The notes: generated by a model from the sequence alone, not told the origin. A DNA stretch of 64,000 nt from Pseudomonas tolaasii NCPPB 2192 (GCF_002813445.1 NZ_PHHD01000001.1:6200001-6264000), one strand, 5' to 3'. Counted from the first letter of the stretch, positions 1 to 9,494 are shown. Numbers and translations are program-made.

Positions 1-123
1 ACCAAAACACCTTTTCGGCACAGTGATTTGAGTTGACAAACCCAACCCAAACGACACAAAACCAGACTCATTAACTGAACAGTGAGCGACCACCGAGTCG
101 TGCTTTGAGAAAGAGCTTGAGCT

Positions 124-1252
124 CTATACGCTACAAGGTGGGCGTCCCTCAAAGGCATTGCGTAGCAACACGCTAAAAGCATTTATTTCAAGCCCGCGCA
201 GATTCACATGCTCACTCATCATGACTAGTTCCCGCGCGCGTATTAGATCCGATTCTCGCATGCCAATATCGCGTAAGGCTGTAGGGGCACAGTTACTGAA
301 TGCCAAATCGTACATCCCCTGAGGAGCATGCGGCGCGCTGATGGCATTCACAATGTTATCCATGGCCTCTGGCTCGAAGATTTCGTTGTAGGCTAGCACA
401 TGAGGAACAATCACTGAGTGAACATCAACATAAGATAAGTTGAAGCCTCGACAAAGTATTTGGCACAGTTGGTAATGCAGGGACATCGTAACTTTATTAC
501 GCACACTTCCACATAACCAGGCACCATAAAGTGCATTGGTGCGTGCCGCCAGAATATCGCCCATTTCACTGATACCGTCGCCGTACCTACGCAATGTAGG
601 TATCGCACGAGCAAGGGCTTTTATACCAGCTTGTGCAATCAACTTAGTTACTGGATCATGGCTTTTTGAATATAGACCTTCGGCCCCGTGAGCGATTGCG
701 CTAATAGCGCTAGAAATGCTAAAATCTAAAGGTAAATCAGCGGTCAACTCTGGATCATACAAAACTGTACGAGGCAAAATCTCGTTATTTGATATAGTTT
801 TTGTAGTTTCCCTGTCATTTAAGTCGAACGCATTAATCATTTCTGATCCAGAGTACGTTGTTGGAATTGCGAGAGTGGGTAAATTTAACTCTAGGGCAAT
901 AGATTTACCGACATCAATAGCTGCGTCGCCCCCCTATGGCAACTACTCCATTCGCTACACATTTCTTTGCCAAAGAACATGCTTCGCGAACATTTTCTGT
1001 AGATATATTCGTTGTAGGCTGGTCAAAAATACCAGCTACTTGTTCGGAGCCGATTGTTACCTTTACTAATTCAGCGAGTGCTCGCAGATTAGACGTGCAA
1101 AGAATCAGTACTCGCGTAATCCCCAATGCTTCAATTTCAACTCTTAGTTTCCTTATGCTGCCTGCGCCAAAGACAACACGCTGTGCATTTTTTTTGTGAT
1201 CAGAATCTGCTACCGAACGCTTTTCGCTGCTGTGGCGATCTAAAGTTTCCAC
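124..1252 (-). pseudogene. Maleylacetate reductase, broken by a frameshift
   Basis: Two reading frames together make one iron-containing alcohol dehydrogenase of the maleylacetate reductase type, which reduces maleylacetate to 3-oxoadipate in hydroxyquinol, resorcinol or chlorocatechol breakdown. The N-terminal part (914-1252) carries RVVFGAG and ends at VAIGG; the C-terminal part (124-840) resumes at the domain II side. Between them the minus strand has six G in a row at about 931-936. Shifting frame there restores GDAAIDVGKSIALELNLP and IPTTYSGSEM, which join the halves, so a single indel in a G run breaks the gene. The joined length of about 375 codons suits the family (about 350). A LysR gene lies upstream in the same direction. 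It could be a true mutation, a sequencing error or a phase-variable tract. Confidence 0.8.
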
Positions 1253-1390
1253 TATGTACTCTCTGGGCCCACAATCAGTGCCAGTTTGGGATCTTTGCGC
1301 GAAATGACCGAAGCCCTCTCACGATGGGGCTAAATTCTTATGGCTGGTCACTTCAAATCCAGTGGATATCACGCCTCGATTATCTGAACA

Positions 1391-1546
1391 TTAAAAATAT
1401 CGCCCCAACAAACCCATCAGGTCTTCTGTCTTAGCAAGCCCCTCCATTGACGGACCTCCCCCATCAGAGAAGAGGCGATAATTAGCACAGCCCCATGAAA
1501 TGTCCGTGTTAACGATTATATTTTTTGCCCGCTCTCTATTCAGCAT
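1391..1546 (-). CDS. Small hypothetical protein (51 aa)
   Basis: A short frame with a good ribosome binding site (GAGGTGA five bases before the ATG at 1546). It lies between the LysR gene at 1606-2523 and the broken maleylacetate reductase, all on the minus strand. The product is soluble-looking with no signal or membrane segment and no motif I recognise. It may be a real small gene, or the start of a catabolic gene truncated when the locus decayed. Confidence 0.3.
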   Translation of the reverse strand: MLNRERAKNIIVNTDISWGCANYRLFSDGGGPSMEGLAKTEDLMGLLGRYF

Positions 1547-1605
1547 ATTACTCACCTCGAGCGATATCCAGACAAACCGTGAGGACACTAACTCCGCTTT
1601 AAACA

Positions 1606-2523
1606 CTATTTCGGAGCCCACAGAGGATCTTTCGCGATTAAGGTAGTAGCCCAGTCGGCAAAAGCCCGAACTCTTGCCGAAAGGTCACGGGTCGCGGGAT
1701 ATACCAATGAGACAGGCAGGCTCGCCATTTGCCAGTCAGCCAACACTTCGACCAGACTTCCTATTCTCAGATGTGAATCGGCTTGCGCCCTAGGAAGAAA
1801 CGCCACACCTAGTCCCGCCACAGCGGCTGCAGCTGCAGCTGCGCCGTTGTTGAAATACACCGTTGGAGGGTGATCAAGAGTGAAACGCTCTTCTCCGCGC
1901 ACAAGTGTAGGCAGATGCCGCCTATTAGTAGCCGGGAACTTGAAACCTAGGTGTTTATGCTCAGCAAGATGGGAGGGGACATCAAGGTTCGGGGCGCGAA
2001 TCAGATAGGAAGGAGAAGCGCAAAAACAGTAACGCATCACTCCGATTGGGCGGGAGATCAGATTTTGATCCGAAACGCGCCCGACGCGAATGGCGCAATC
2101 CACGCCCTCCTCTACAAGATCTATGACGCGCTCATTGCAACTGATCTCCAGGTGTATCTCAGGAAACCTGGCAGCGAAGTCCGGTAATGAGGGAGCTATC
2201 AACAAAATACCTACTGGGGACGGCATTTCGATCTTGATATGACCGCGAATTGCGTTGCGATTTCGAGAAACAGAAGCTTCAAGCTCGCTGACGTCCTCCA
2301 GGACAATTCGAGCGCGGCGGTAGTAGGCCGCGCCTTCGGCAGTCGTGGAAACCTTTCGGGTCGTCCGATGCAGTAACTTTATACCAAGTAGGTTCTCTAG
2401 AGCCTGAACCTGACCTGAAATCGTCGTCTTGGCCAGATTCAACGACTCAGCAGCGCGACTGAAACTGCCCACTTCAACGATTCGACAAAATGCTCGCATC
2501 GCTTCCAATCGGTCAAATGCCAT
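1606..2523 (-). CDS. LysR family transcriptional regulator
   Basis: A 305-residue LysR-type regulator. The N-terminal winged helix-turn-helix covers about residues 1-60 (MAFDRLEAMRAFCRIVEVGSF, then LNLAKTTISGQVQALE) and the effector-binding domain follows. I chose the ATG at 2523 because the family N-terminus begins there; an upstream ATG at 2625 would add 34 unrelated residues. The sequence is of the DsdC/PecT-like group common in Pseudomonas (VDCAIRVG motif, alanine-rich stretch near residue 240). It is codirectional with the broken maleylacetate reductase gene 350 bases downstream and may once have controlled that catabolic locus. The inducer is unknown. Confidence 0.85.
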   Translation of the reverse strand: MAFDRLEAMRAFCRIVEVGSFSRAAESLNLAKTTISGQVQALENLLGIKLLHRTTRKVSTTAEGAAYYRRARIVLEDVSELEASVSRNRNAIRGHIKIEMPSPVGILLIAPSLPDFAARFPEIHLEISCNERVIDLVEEGVDCAIRVGRVSDQNLISRPIGVMRYCFCASPSYLIRAPNLDVPSHLAEHKHLGFKFPATNRRHLPTLVRGEERFTLDHPPTVYFNNGAAAAAAAVAGLGVAFLPRAQADSHLRIGSLVEVLADWQMASLPVSLVYPATRDLSARVRAFADWATTLIAKDPLWAPK

Positions 2524-3116
2524 TGTACGGGTTTCCGTAAAAACAAAACGTATCATCCAGTTTATCTGAGTATCGTTTTTTTCTAAAGTACACGTATCCA
2601 CAGCTCGATCGAACACCCAGCCCATACGTAGAAGCCGCCGTGCATCTTTCTAACGTAAAGCCCAACGAGGGCATAGGTACAAAACACTTCGATTGGATCA
2701 GGCCGCCTCGCTAATAGCACTAAGATACACAGTCTAAATTAACCGCTGCACCTAGTCATGTACGCTAATGGCATACCGTGAGCACGGCTGAATTCCACGA
2801 AAGCTGCTGCTCGTCATCCACGCAAAAAAGAAGCCTTATAACGACAATCAGCGCGCTAGTATTGACTCACAACCATGAACCTTACCAACATCACAGTAGA
2901 GATAACGTTGCGTTAATACCGTACAGACAAAAATCCAGAACTAAGACCCCGTAAACTTCTACTCGAATGCATCTTCCCTCTTTGAACTTAACACTTTCTC
3001 TCAGGAGAGGTTTCCCGTACTCGCTTATTGAGCCTTGATTACAAACCTACACCAAGTGCATATCCAACCTGAATTTTATCTGGCGCTTCATTGCGCATCA
3101 AACCTGAGGAGACACC
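2524..3116. other. Intergenic region, nothing recognised
   Basis: About 590 bases between the LysR gene and the small secreted protein gene. I see no coding frame, RNA gene or strong terminator. Base composition is lower in GC than the right half of the window. The last 20 bases hold the ribosome binding site of the gene at 3117. Confidence 0.5.
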
Positions 3117-3356
3117 ATGAAATATTTTCTAAAGATTGTTGCAATGCTAATTTTAACCCTCCCTTTTTTCGCTTATGCTTCTGACGGCGCGGAAGCACTG
3201 CAGATCTTTCATGAAAGGACTAGGGCATTTTTCGTTCAACAACAGGCGGAAATTGCAAAGCACGAAGAGAAAGATCGCGAAAAGGCTGAACAAGAAAAAA
3301 AGAAGCAACTAGCGCCAATCAATCGACTGACGAGAAATCCCAAAATTGGAAACTAG
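3117..3356 (+). CDS. Small exported protein, unknown function
   Basis: A 79-residue protein with a clear signal peptide: MKYFLKI, a hydrophobic run VAMLILTLPFFAYA and a probable signal peptidase I site after AYA. The mature part of about 57 residues is very charged, with a KHEEKDREKAEQEKKKQ stretch likely to be helical. A strong ribosome binding site (GAGGAG) lies seven to eight bases before the ATG. Small exported charged proteins of this type are common and mostly uncharacterised in Pseudomonas. No neighbour gives a function. Confidence 0.6.
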   Translation: MKYFLKIVAMLILTLPFFAYASDGAEALQIFHERTRAFFVQQQAEIAKHEEKDREKAEQEKKKQLAPINRLTRNPKIGN

Positions 3357-3456
3357 CCTACTCGTGAATAAATATTAGAAATGTACTTCTGTTCGTGCCA
3401 ATTTAATAACCATAAACGGAGTTCTCGCGACTATATTGTTAATCCGTGGTTGCCGT

Positions 3457-3660
3457 ATGAAGCCCGATCAAGCCCCCTTCCCTGTCGCGATGACCAGCGC
3501 ATCCCTTCAAATGGTAAGAACCTGGTATAATTTCAATAGACGAGTAGCTGCTATTGAAACAGTAGAGATTCGCCCTCGTGCTAATGGCGACATCACTCAG
3601 ACAGATTACCGGGAAGGCTTTGAGGTCAACAACGGTCACCTGTTTTTCGTCACCGATTAA
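3457..3660 (+). CDS. Doubtful small hypothetical protein
   Basis: An open frame of 67 codons from the ATG at 3457, without a convincing ribosome binding site and overlapped by an open frame on the other strand. The C-terminal half (ETVEIRPRANGDITQTDYREGF) reads like folded protein, so it may be a remnant or a small orphan gene. I recognise no family. It directly precedes the decayed RND fusion-protein remnant. Confidence 0.25.
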   Translation: MKPDQAPFPVAMTSASLQMVRTWYNFNRRVAAIETVEIRPRANGDITQTDYREGFEVNNGHLFFVTD

Positions 3661-3695
3661 CGCCCTTTGCATCGAGTTAGTATAGAACACGAACA

Positions 3696-4117
3696 CAGCT
3701 AGCACGTGCTCGTGCTTCGATTACACTCGCCAGCCAACAGGACCTACGCGCAAAACAGCTGGTCATCGGCGCTGTATCGAAAGAAAAAGCGCAACAAAAG
3801 AGTGGCGCTAACGTTCAGAGCCTTGCCGAGGTGCATGCGAACGAATCCATGTTGACCGCCGCCGCAATAAACCTCGAGTTTACTAAGGCCCGCCCGCCAA
3901 TTGACGGCCGCATCAGCCGGGCGCAACTCACACTCGGTAGCCTCGCCGTTGGCGATCAGTCCGTTCTTACATCAGCCGCATCTCAACACTCGGTTTATGC
4001 TTAATTCAATCCGAACGAACATATTTTCTTGAATTACCAGAGCACATTGAAACATTCCGAAAAACCGCCGTGCGAATTGTTTGTTGGCGCTGATTGAAAA
4101 CTGCGCCAGGGGGATGC
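3696..4117 (+). pseudogene. Remnant of an RND efflux membrane fusion protein
   Basis: Frame 3696 onward encodes the middle of a MexE/AcrA-type periplasmic adaptor. It has the end of the coiled-coil hairpin (LARARASITLASQQDLRAKQ), then the returning strand NLEFTKARPPIDGRISRAQ typical of the lipoyl domain, then GSLAVGDQSVLTSAAS and, after an in-frame stop, FNPNEHIFLNYQ where the family has FDADEQTYLRY. A second stop follows at 4095. Both termini are missing and no RND pump or outer-membrane channel gene is nearby. An IS3-family remnant starts within 50 bases downstream, so element insertion or related deletion probably truncated it. Confidence 0.75.
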
Positions 4118-4867
4118 AGCGAAAATCTTGGACTACTTGGAAGTAGCTCATGTATTCATACGGAGACTCCATTCGAGCGGTCGAGCTCTACATAAAAGTG
4201 GGAAAACGCATTGGGGTAACGATTCTTCAGTTGGGCTACTCTGCGAAGAACTTTTTGAAGAGCTGATATGCAGAGTATTAGTGATGTCTCGACCTGGCGC
4301 GTGGCTACGAAACCTCGAAGTCGAAGTACTTACTGGTCCAAAGGAACAGGCTGTCGAGTACATTCTCGAACACAGCTGCAACATCGTCGCTACAGTCCAG
4401 GCGCTGGGCTACCCGGCACGGGATTCGTTGCGTGCCCGGATTTACGAATTGCACCCCCGAGTTACATATGCGTGTTGTTGGGCGATCTGACGGGTTGACT
4501 CGCCCGCCAACGATGAAGCAAGCGGCGGTTATCGCGCTGTGCACGCGAAAAGAAAGTGCGAAAGCCCTGGCTGAAAAACTATGCGTATGTAGGCCGACCT
4601 TGTACAACCGAAAAAAAACCAACGACTCGGCCCAGACGTATCTGCATCCATGAAGCGCCGACTAGAATCTCCATCCTCACCGGACCGGAGGAATTATAAC
4701 GACAACTCGAATCTCTCAGGCTCGACTTGCGCGGCTGTGGCTTGAACACGACCTGTTGATGAGGGCGAATAAACTCATAAAAAAGACACGGGGGTCGACC
4801 AGAAAATCCTGACCAACCGGGAGAAGACATTGATGGCTGATGTACTGAGGCAGACACACTCCTTTTC

Positions 4868-4892
4868 TGTAGTGGTCAACAATTCCCGGACA
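4868..4892 (+). repeat. Terminal inverted repeat of the inner IS (orfB end)
   Basis: It begins TGTAGTGGTCAACAATTCCC and matches the other end at all but five positions. The orfB stop codon (4876-4878) lies inside it, as is common in IS3 elements. The flank TTTC at 4864-4867 is the left copy of the target duplication. Confidence 0.9.
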
Positions 4893-5739
4893 CGGAATTG
4901 AGTTTTTCCTCAGCAACCGCCGGCGGCACAAAACCGTTGTACTGATGTGGCCGCGTCCAGTTATATCGCTGCATGAGGTATCGACCAATGTCCTGCTCGG
5001 CCAACGCCGTCGTCATGTACCCGACCGTCGGCACCCACTCGGTTTTCAGGCTACGAAACAGCCGTTCCATTGGCGAGTTGTCGTAGCAATTTCCCCGTCT
5101 ACTCATGCTTTGAGTCATCCGATAGCGCCACAGTCGCTGGCGGAAACTGCGGCTGCCGTATTGGCTTCCCTGATCACTATGAAACATGACATCTCGTGGC
5201 CTGCCACGCATTTCATAGGCTCTGTCGAGCGCCTTGATGACCAGATCGGCATCGGGTCTGGAAGACATCGCCCAACCCACCACCCTGCGACTATACAAAT
5301 CCAACACAACGGCCAGGTAATGCCATCGCCCTTGCGCCCAGATGTAGGTGATGTCGCCGCACCAGGCCCTGTTCGGTGCTGCCACGGTGAACTGCCGATC
5401 AAGGAGGTTGGGAATGTCAGGACGTTCAACTGTCGCTTTCTTGTACGCATGAGAGCCGGGCTGCTTGCTGATCAATCCTTGCTCCTTCATCAAACCTCTG
5501 ACCTTGAAGCGTCCCACCTCGATGCCCTCGTCGCGAAGCATGGCAGCGATACTGCGGCTACCGGCAGAACTACGGCTTTGGCTGAACAGTTCGTTGATGC
5601 GGCTGCGCAGGCTCACCCGGCGAACATCGATACGACGCCGCCGGGCCAAATGGGCGTAATAACAGGATCGGGGCAGCTCGAACACTGAACACAACAGTTG
5701 AACGGGATAGTGCTTGGCCAACTGCCGAATCGACCTCAA
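4876..5739 (-). CDS. IS3-family transposase OrfB (DDE integrase core)
   Basis: A 287-residue OrfB. An N-terminal HTH_21-type region (SRSSAGSRSIAAMLRDEGI) is followed by the rve integrase core. Catalytic residues are visible: Asp in AWCGDITYIWAQ, Asp in MFHSDQGSQYGS and Glu in CYDNSPMERLFRSLKTEW, with the C-terminal YNWTRPHQYNGFVPP. The first codon is TTG at 5739, overlapping the orfA stop, with OrfB in the -1 frame relative to OrfA. The native product is therefore probably an OrfAB fusion made by programmed -1 frameshifting, with OrfB alone a minor product. No disabling change is visible. Confidence 0.92.
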   Translation of the reverse strand: MRSIRQLAKHYPVQLLCSVFELPRSCYYAHLARRRRIDVRRVSLRSRINELFSQSRSSAGSRSIAAMLRDEGIEVGRFKVRGLMKEQGLISKQPGSHAYKKATVERPDIPNLLDRQFTVAAPNRAWCGDITYIWAQGRWHYLAVVLDLYSRRVVGWAMSSRPDADLVIKALDRAYEMRGRPRDVMFHSDQGSQYGSRSFRQRLWRYRMTQSMSRRGNCYDNSPMERLFRSLKTEWVPTVGYMTTALAEQDIGRYLMQRYNWTRPHQYNGFVPPAVAEEKLNSVSGNC

Positions 5740-6044
5740 CGTCTGCGCCCGTGTTCCTCGGCCATCAAGAGCGCAGTGGCCTCCTTTAAGATTTTCTTCT
5801 CAAGCTCCAGCCGGTTGATGCGGGCCTGAAGCTCCTGAATCGTCTGCTGCTCCGGTGTGAGCGCCTTGGCAGTCGGCGTAACTCCTCCACGCTCCAGCTG
5901 CAACTGGGCGACCCAGCGCCGTAATGCCGTTTCCCCTACATCAAGGGGTTTGGCGGCCTCAGGGCAGCTATAGCCTTGGTCGAGCACCAGGCTGGCAGCC
6001 TCGCGCTTGAAGGCAGGGGTGAAAGTACGTCGTTGTCTGCTCAT
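5736..6044 (-). CDS. IS3-family transposase OrfA
   Basis: A 102-residue OrfA that binds the element ends. It has a helix-turn-helix of the HTH_8/HTH_Tnp_1 type (RRTFTPAFKREAASLVLDQ, then VGETALRRWVAQ) and a C-terminal leucine-zipper-like segment (IQELQARINRLELEKKILKEA) used for multimerisation. I chose the ATG at 6044 (MSRQRRTF) because AGAGGTG lies just upstream and family members begin this way. The gene overlaps orfB in a TTGA junction. A TTAAAGGAGG stretch near its end (about 5785) could serve frameshifting or reinitiation, which I cannot decide from sequence alone. Confidence 0.9.
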   Translation of the reverse strand: MSRQRRTFTPAFKREAASLVLDQGYSCPEAAKPLDVGETALRRWVAQLQLERGGVTPTAKALTPEQQTIQELQARINRLELEKKILKEATALLMAEEHGRRR

Positions 6045-6083
6045 TGAACACCTCTGTGTGGCGATCATCTTCGCCTAAAAAGG

Positions 6084-6108
6084 TGTCCGGGGTTAGTAGA
6101 CCACTACA
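6084..6108 (-). repeat. Terminal inverted repeat of the inner IS (orfA end)
   Basis: Read on the minus strand it begins TGTAGTGGTCTACTAACCCC. The following TTTC (6109-6112) is the right copy of the target duplication. Confidence 0.9.
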
Positions 6109-6956
6109 TTTCTGAGCTGCTTAGCCCGAAATCCCTATTTCTATCATCGAGCCCGAATGCAGGGCGCGGAAAACTACACTGAAGTACATCGCGCCATGGC
6201 AGAAATCTTCGTGCATAATCATCGCTGCTATGGCTACCGGCGTATGAGGGCTTCGCTGAACCGGCAACGGTGTGTCTGCCAGATAAGGTTATGCAGCGCT
6301 TGATGAAGCAGGATTGCCTGGCCGTCGTCAAGGCAAAACGGTCTCGATACGGTTTCTACCTCGGGGAGATCATTCGCGCGTCGGAAAATCTCGCGAACCG
6401 CGACTCCACAGCTGTTGCTCCGAATGAGAAAAGACTAAATGACATCTCAGAGTTCCAGATCCCGGCTGACAAGGTGTACCTGCCTCCCGTCATCGACTGC
6501 TTCGATGGGAGGTCCATCAATTGATCGATCGGCACGCGTCCCGACGCCGAACTTGTGAGCACGATGCTAGACGCTGCCGTCGAAATGGTGGCGGGCAACG
6601 ATAAACGGCCTGTGGTTCACTCCGACCGTGGAGCGCACTACCGCTGGCCCGGCTTGTTATTCCGCATCGCTGATGCGAAGCTGATTCGTTCGATGTCGCG
6701 CAAGGGCTGCCAACCTGATAACGCAGCTTGTTTGACCGGCTGAAAACAGAGCTGCTCTATCCTCGCAACTGGCAGTCAACGAGCATCGAGCAGTTCATTC
6801 AGGCCCTGAACTCATACATTCGCTGGTATAATCAATATTTCCCCTCGGCGCTCTCAGTCCCGTTGAGTATCATGAGAGCCTGGAGTTCGTTGCATAAACA
6901 GTGCAGATTTTGTCCCCCCTGGGTCAGTTTTCGGTCAGCGGCAACACATGCTAGTT

Positions 6957-7856
6957 TTAAGGTGCAGAGGTACAGTCCTTAGGCTCCATGAGATGTCGTG
7001 CGAGTAAGCCCGCATGCGGCGTGAGCGTTGAAAAATCACGCGCACAAAGATGGAGTTCCCTAAGCGCCCAACTGTCTTGCAGCGGCACCATCGTCAACGC
7101 AAAGCCTTCCAAATCCCCTACAGAAGCCCTTGAAAAAATAGCGATACCAATACCAGACGCGACCATCATTGCCATGTGCTCGATTCGTCTGAGTTGAATA
7201 CGGTAGTGAATTTGCAGTCCTAACCGAGTTGCACGTTCCTCTAAGTACGCTTCCAACGCCGCATCGGACAAGCCGACAAAAGGCTCACCCACAACCTCTG
7301 CAAAAGCAAGCGAAGGTCGTTTGCAGAGATGATGCTTTTTGCTCACTGCAACAACTAGCTGGTCTTGTTTAATCATTCGTGTCTGCAATGATGCCAAACC
7401 CGCCGTGTAGGTTACGACGCCTAGATCGGCACGCCCCTCCAGAATGGCCCGGACAATTTCTGTGCTTGGCCGCTCATAGAGATCAACAGACAAGTCTGGA
7501 TGAGCCACTAAAAAACTGCTGAGTCGACGCGGCAGGAAAGCAGCCAGTCCAGCAGTGTTCGACAAGAGCCTAATACGCCCTTTCAGACCAGCGCCGTAGC
7601 TACGCAGCTCTCCACGCATCTGGTCAACTTGAGCAAGGATCAGACGAGCATGGCGGACCAAGGCATCACCGGCCGCAGTTGTTGTTACCCCGCGACTGTT
7701 TCGCTCCAAAAGCAGTGCACCCAATAAAGACTCCATTCCGGAAATGCGTTGGCTTACGGAAGCAATCGCTAAATTCATGGCTTCGGCGCCCTTTGTGAGG
7801 CTCCCTTGTTCAGCCACGGCCAGGAACAACCGCAGATCCGTCAAATCAAAGCGCAT
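6957..7856 (-). CDS. LysR family transcriptional regulator, divergent from TauE-type permease
   Basis: A 299-residue LysR regulator with an N-terminal winged HTH (DLRLFLAVAEQGSLTKGAEAM, SVSQRISGMESLLG) and a substrate-binding domain (ILEGRADLGVVTYTAGL; VASGIGIAIFSRASV). The ATG at 7856 is the family start. It is transcribed away from the permease gene at 8082 across 225 bases of AT-rich DNA, the usual layout in which a LysR protein controls the divergent gene. Its stop lies 60 bases from the end of the decayed IS3-family region. GC is lower than in core genes, which fits an acquired module. Confidence 0.88.
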   Translation of the reverse strand: MRFDLTDLRLFLAVAEQGSLTKGAEAMNLAIASVSQRISGMESLLGALLLERNSRGVTTTAAGDALVRHARLILAQVDQMRGELRSYGAGLKGRIRLLSNTAGLAAFLPRRLSSFLVAHPDLSVDLYERPSTEIVRAILEGRADLGVVTYTAGLASLQTRMIKQDQLVVAVSKKHHLCKRPSLAFAEVVGEPFVGLSDAALEAYLEERATRLGLQIHYRIQLRRIEHMAMMVASGIGIAIFSRASVGDLEGFALTMVPLQDSWALRELHLCARDFSTLTPHAGLLARHLMEPKDCTSAP

Positions 7857-8081
7857 TTTTCTTCCTTCGGTTTTACCGAACGTTAAAATCGGAAATTCCC
7901 AATTGTGGCATAAAAGCGGCGAGAATAGACTGGATTACGAAATAGCCCTTCGTTTCGGTCAGAAAAATAATTCTTCATGCTTTTTTGCGTGATTTTTTAA
8001 ATATTTGTAACCTTAAACACATGCTAGTTTGCCATCAATTTATTTAAACATACACACAACAGAATCCAATTGGGTGTCAAA

Positions 8082-8834
8082 ATGTTCGATTACCTTTCGC
8101 CACATGTACTGATTGTCGTAGCAACATTCTTCTTTGCCGGCATCGTTAAAGGCGCGTCCGGAATGGGCCTGCCAACTGTTGCCATGGGGGTCCTTAGTGC
8201 CATTATGCCGCCGGTCAGCGCAGCTTCGCTTTTGGTAATTCCCTCATTCGTCACCAATTTTTGGCAGCTATTCACAGGGCCCGATTTTTTAGTCCTGGTG
8301 AAGAGACTTTGGTTGATGATGCTCGGAATCGTGGTTGGCACGCTCGCGGGCTCGTGGCTTCTAACACATGCCAATACGAGTTATACAAGCATAGGGTTGG
8401 GCTCCGCCCTGATTTTCTATGCAATACACGGTCTGTGGGCCAAACCATTATCGGTCCCTGCGCGCATTGAGCGCCCCCTATCGCCTGTAGTCGGATTGCT
8501 CACTGGAGTAATAAACGGAGGCACTGGGATTTTCACACTTCCCGCAGTTCCTTATCTCCAAGCCCTTGGTTTTTCCAAAGATGAACTAATCCAGGCATTA
8601 GGACTATCGTTCACTGTATCTACAGTTGCACTCACAGCGGGCTTAGTTCACGGCGGAATATTCCAACTTGACAACATCTTGCTGTCTACTCTCGCAGTTA
8701 TTCCCGCACTGATTGGCATGTCCGTTGGAACAACTGTACGGAAGCGTATAAATCAAGCGACTTTCCGGCGATGGTTTCTGATCTTCATCGCAATCCTTGG
8801 TTTGGAACTCGTGCTTCATCCTTTCTTACTTTGA
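8082..8834 (+). CDS. Sulfite exporter TauE/SafE family permease
   Basis: A 250-residue inner-membrane protein with about eight hydrophobic segments and both half-repeat signatures of the TauE/SafE (DUF81) family. The first is FAGIVKGASGMGLPTVAMGVLS at about residues 16-37 and the second VVGLLTGVINGGTGIFTLPAVPYLQALG at about 135-162. The family moves organic or inorganic sulfur anions, or other carboxylates and sulfonates. I start at the ATG at 8082 because GGGTG lies six bases before it; a TTG at 8070 is the alternative. Control by the divergent LysR protein is likely. The substrate cannot be told from sequence. Confidence 0.85.
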   Translation: MFDYLSPHVLIVVATFFFAGIVKGASGMGLPTVAMGVLSAIMPPVSAASLLVIPSFVTNFWQLFTGPDFLVLVKRLWLMMLGIVVGTLAGSWLLTHANTSYTSIGLGSALIFYAIHGLWAKPLSVPARIERPLSPVVGLLTGVINGGTGIFTLPAVPYLQALGFSKDELIQALGLSFTVSTVALTAGLVHGGIFQLDNILLSTLAVIPALIGMSVGTTVRKRINQATFRRWFLIFIAILGLELVLHPFLL

Positions 8835-9269
8835 AGGGGAAGACGTTTCGATAGCAACGCAACCATGCAGGAAGTAATTTTATTAAGCGGGAGCAGCGAT
8901 GTTCTCCCCGCAGAAAGGCGTTATAACAATTAACTTTTCGTGAGTTATCATTCCCTATTCAAGTATCTCATTACCAAACATTCCGCTCAGCACCCCAGAC
9001 CCTATAAAACACACACCATCTGGTTTACGTACTTCCACTTTCGCGCCCCCAAGAGCAATCGATTCACAGGAATTACTTCTGAAGCTATTCTACCCATTAC
9101 ACAGTAATAATGTCACACAAAAAACTAAATTACATTACCTCCAAAACTTATAAGCCTATTTTGCCAAAACACTTAAAAGCCCATAACTTAATAAGGCCCT
9201 TGCTGTGCGTGCGGGATGACGCCCTCCCCTAGGATGATACAACTTTTACTCAACTGAGGCAAACTCTTC
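8835..9269. other. Intergenic region, nothing recognised
   Basis: About 435 bases of AT-rich DNA between the permease gene and the small gene at 9270. I see no coding frame or RNA gene, and only weak hairpins (for example GCGGG..CCCGC around 8888-8911). Confidence 0.5.
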
Positions 9270-9494
9270 ATGCAAATCATAGATGCGACACCGCTAGTTT
9301 CACACCTAAAATCTATTGACGCTTCTTATGAGAACTTGATCAAGCGAATTAGAGCTGCCGATAATAAGGCCGCACAATTGTCGAGTGCCCAGCATAGCGA
9401 ACTTATGGATGCGATTGTCAAAGCTCGCGAAGACTATATAGCAAAACTGGTTGCGCTATCATATTTAGTCAGAATCCAGCTGAAAAACCGGTAA
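9270..9494 (+). CDS. Small hypothetical protein, helical
   Basis: A 74-residue frame from the ATG at 9270 with GAGG about eleven bases upstream. The predicted protein lacks a signal and looks wholly alpha-helical (heptad-like ENLIKRIRAADNKAAQLSSAQ). I recognise no family. AT-rich DNA without clear genes flanks it, so it could be a real island orphan or chance. The even codon use and regular amphipathic pattern mildly favour a real gene. Confidence 0.4.
   Translation: MQIIDATPLVSHLKSIDASYENLIKRIRAADNKAAQLSSAQHSELMDAIVKAREDYIAKLVALSYLVRIQLKNR

Larger units (their letters stand above)
4868..6108 (-). mobile_element. Complete IS3-family insertion sequence (1241 bp)
   Basis: The element is bounded by imperfect 25-base inverted repeats starting TGTAGTGGTC (4868-4892 and 6084-6108), with the target duplication TTTC on both sides (4864-4867 and 6109-6112). 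It carries orfA and orfB with the usual small overlap, and both frames are intact, so it may still be active. Removing it with one TTTC copy rejoins the reading frame of the older IS3-family element around it. That proves the order of insertion. Confidence 0.93.
4150..6897 (+). pseudogene. IS3-family transposase remnant, interrupted by another IS
   Basis: Degraded coding region of an IS3-family element whose OrfA has two helix-turn-helix repeats. It starts at the ATG at 4150 (SIRAVELYIKVGKRIGVTI, then a stop), continues as YILEHSCNIVATVQALGYP, AAVIALCTRKESAKALAEK and SRPTLY-like CRPTLYNRKK, and reaches the OrfB start ADVLRQTHSFSELL at about 4835. There the 4868-6108 element is inserted. The frame resumes at 6109 with SELLSPKSLF, the integrase core (QIPADKVYLPPVIDCFDG, VVHSDRGAHYRWPG, IRSMSRKGCQPDNAAC) and the end LSPVEYHESLEFVA with a stop at 6895-6897. 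It carries several stops and frameshifts beyond the insertion, so it was probably dead already. Confidence 0.85.
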
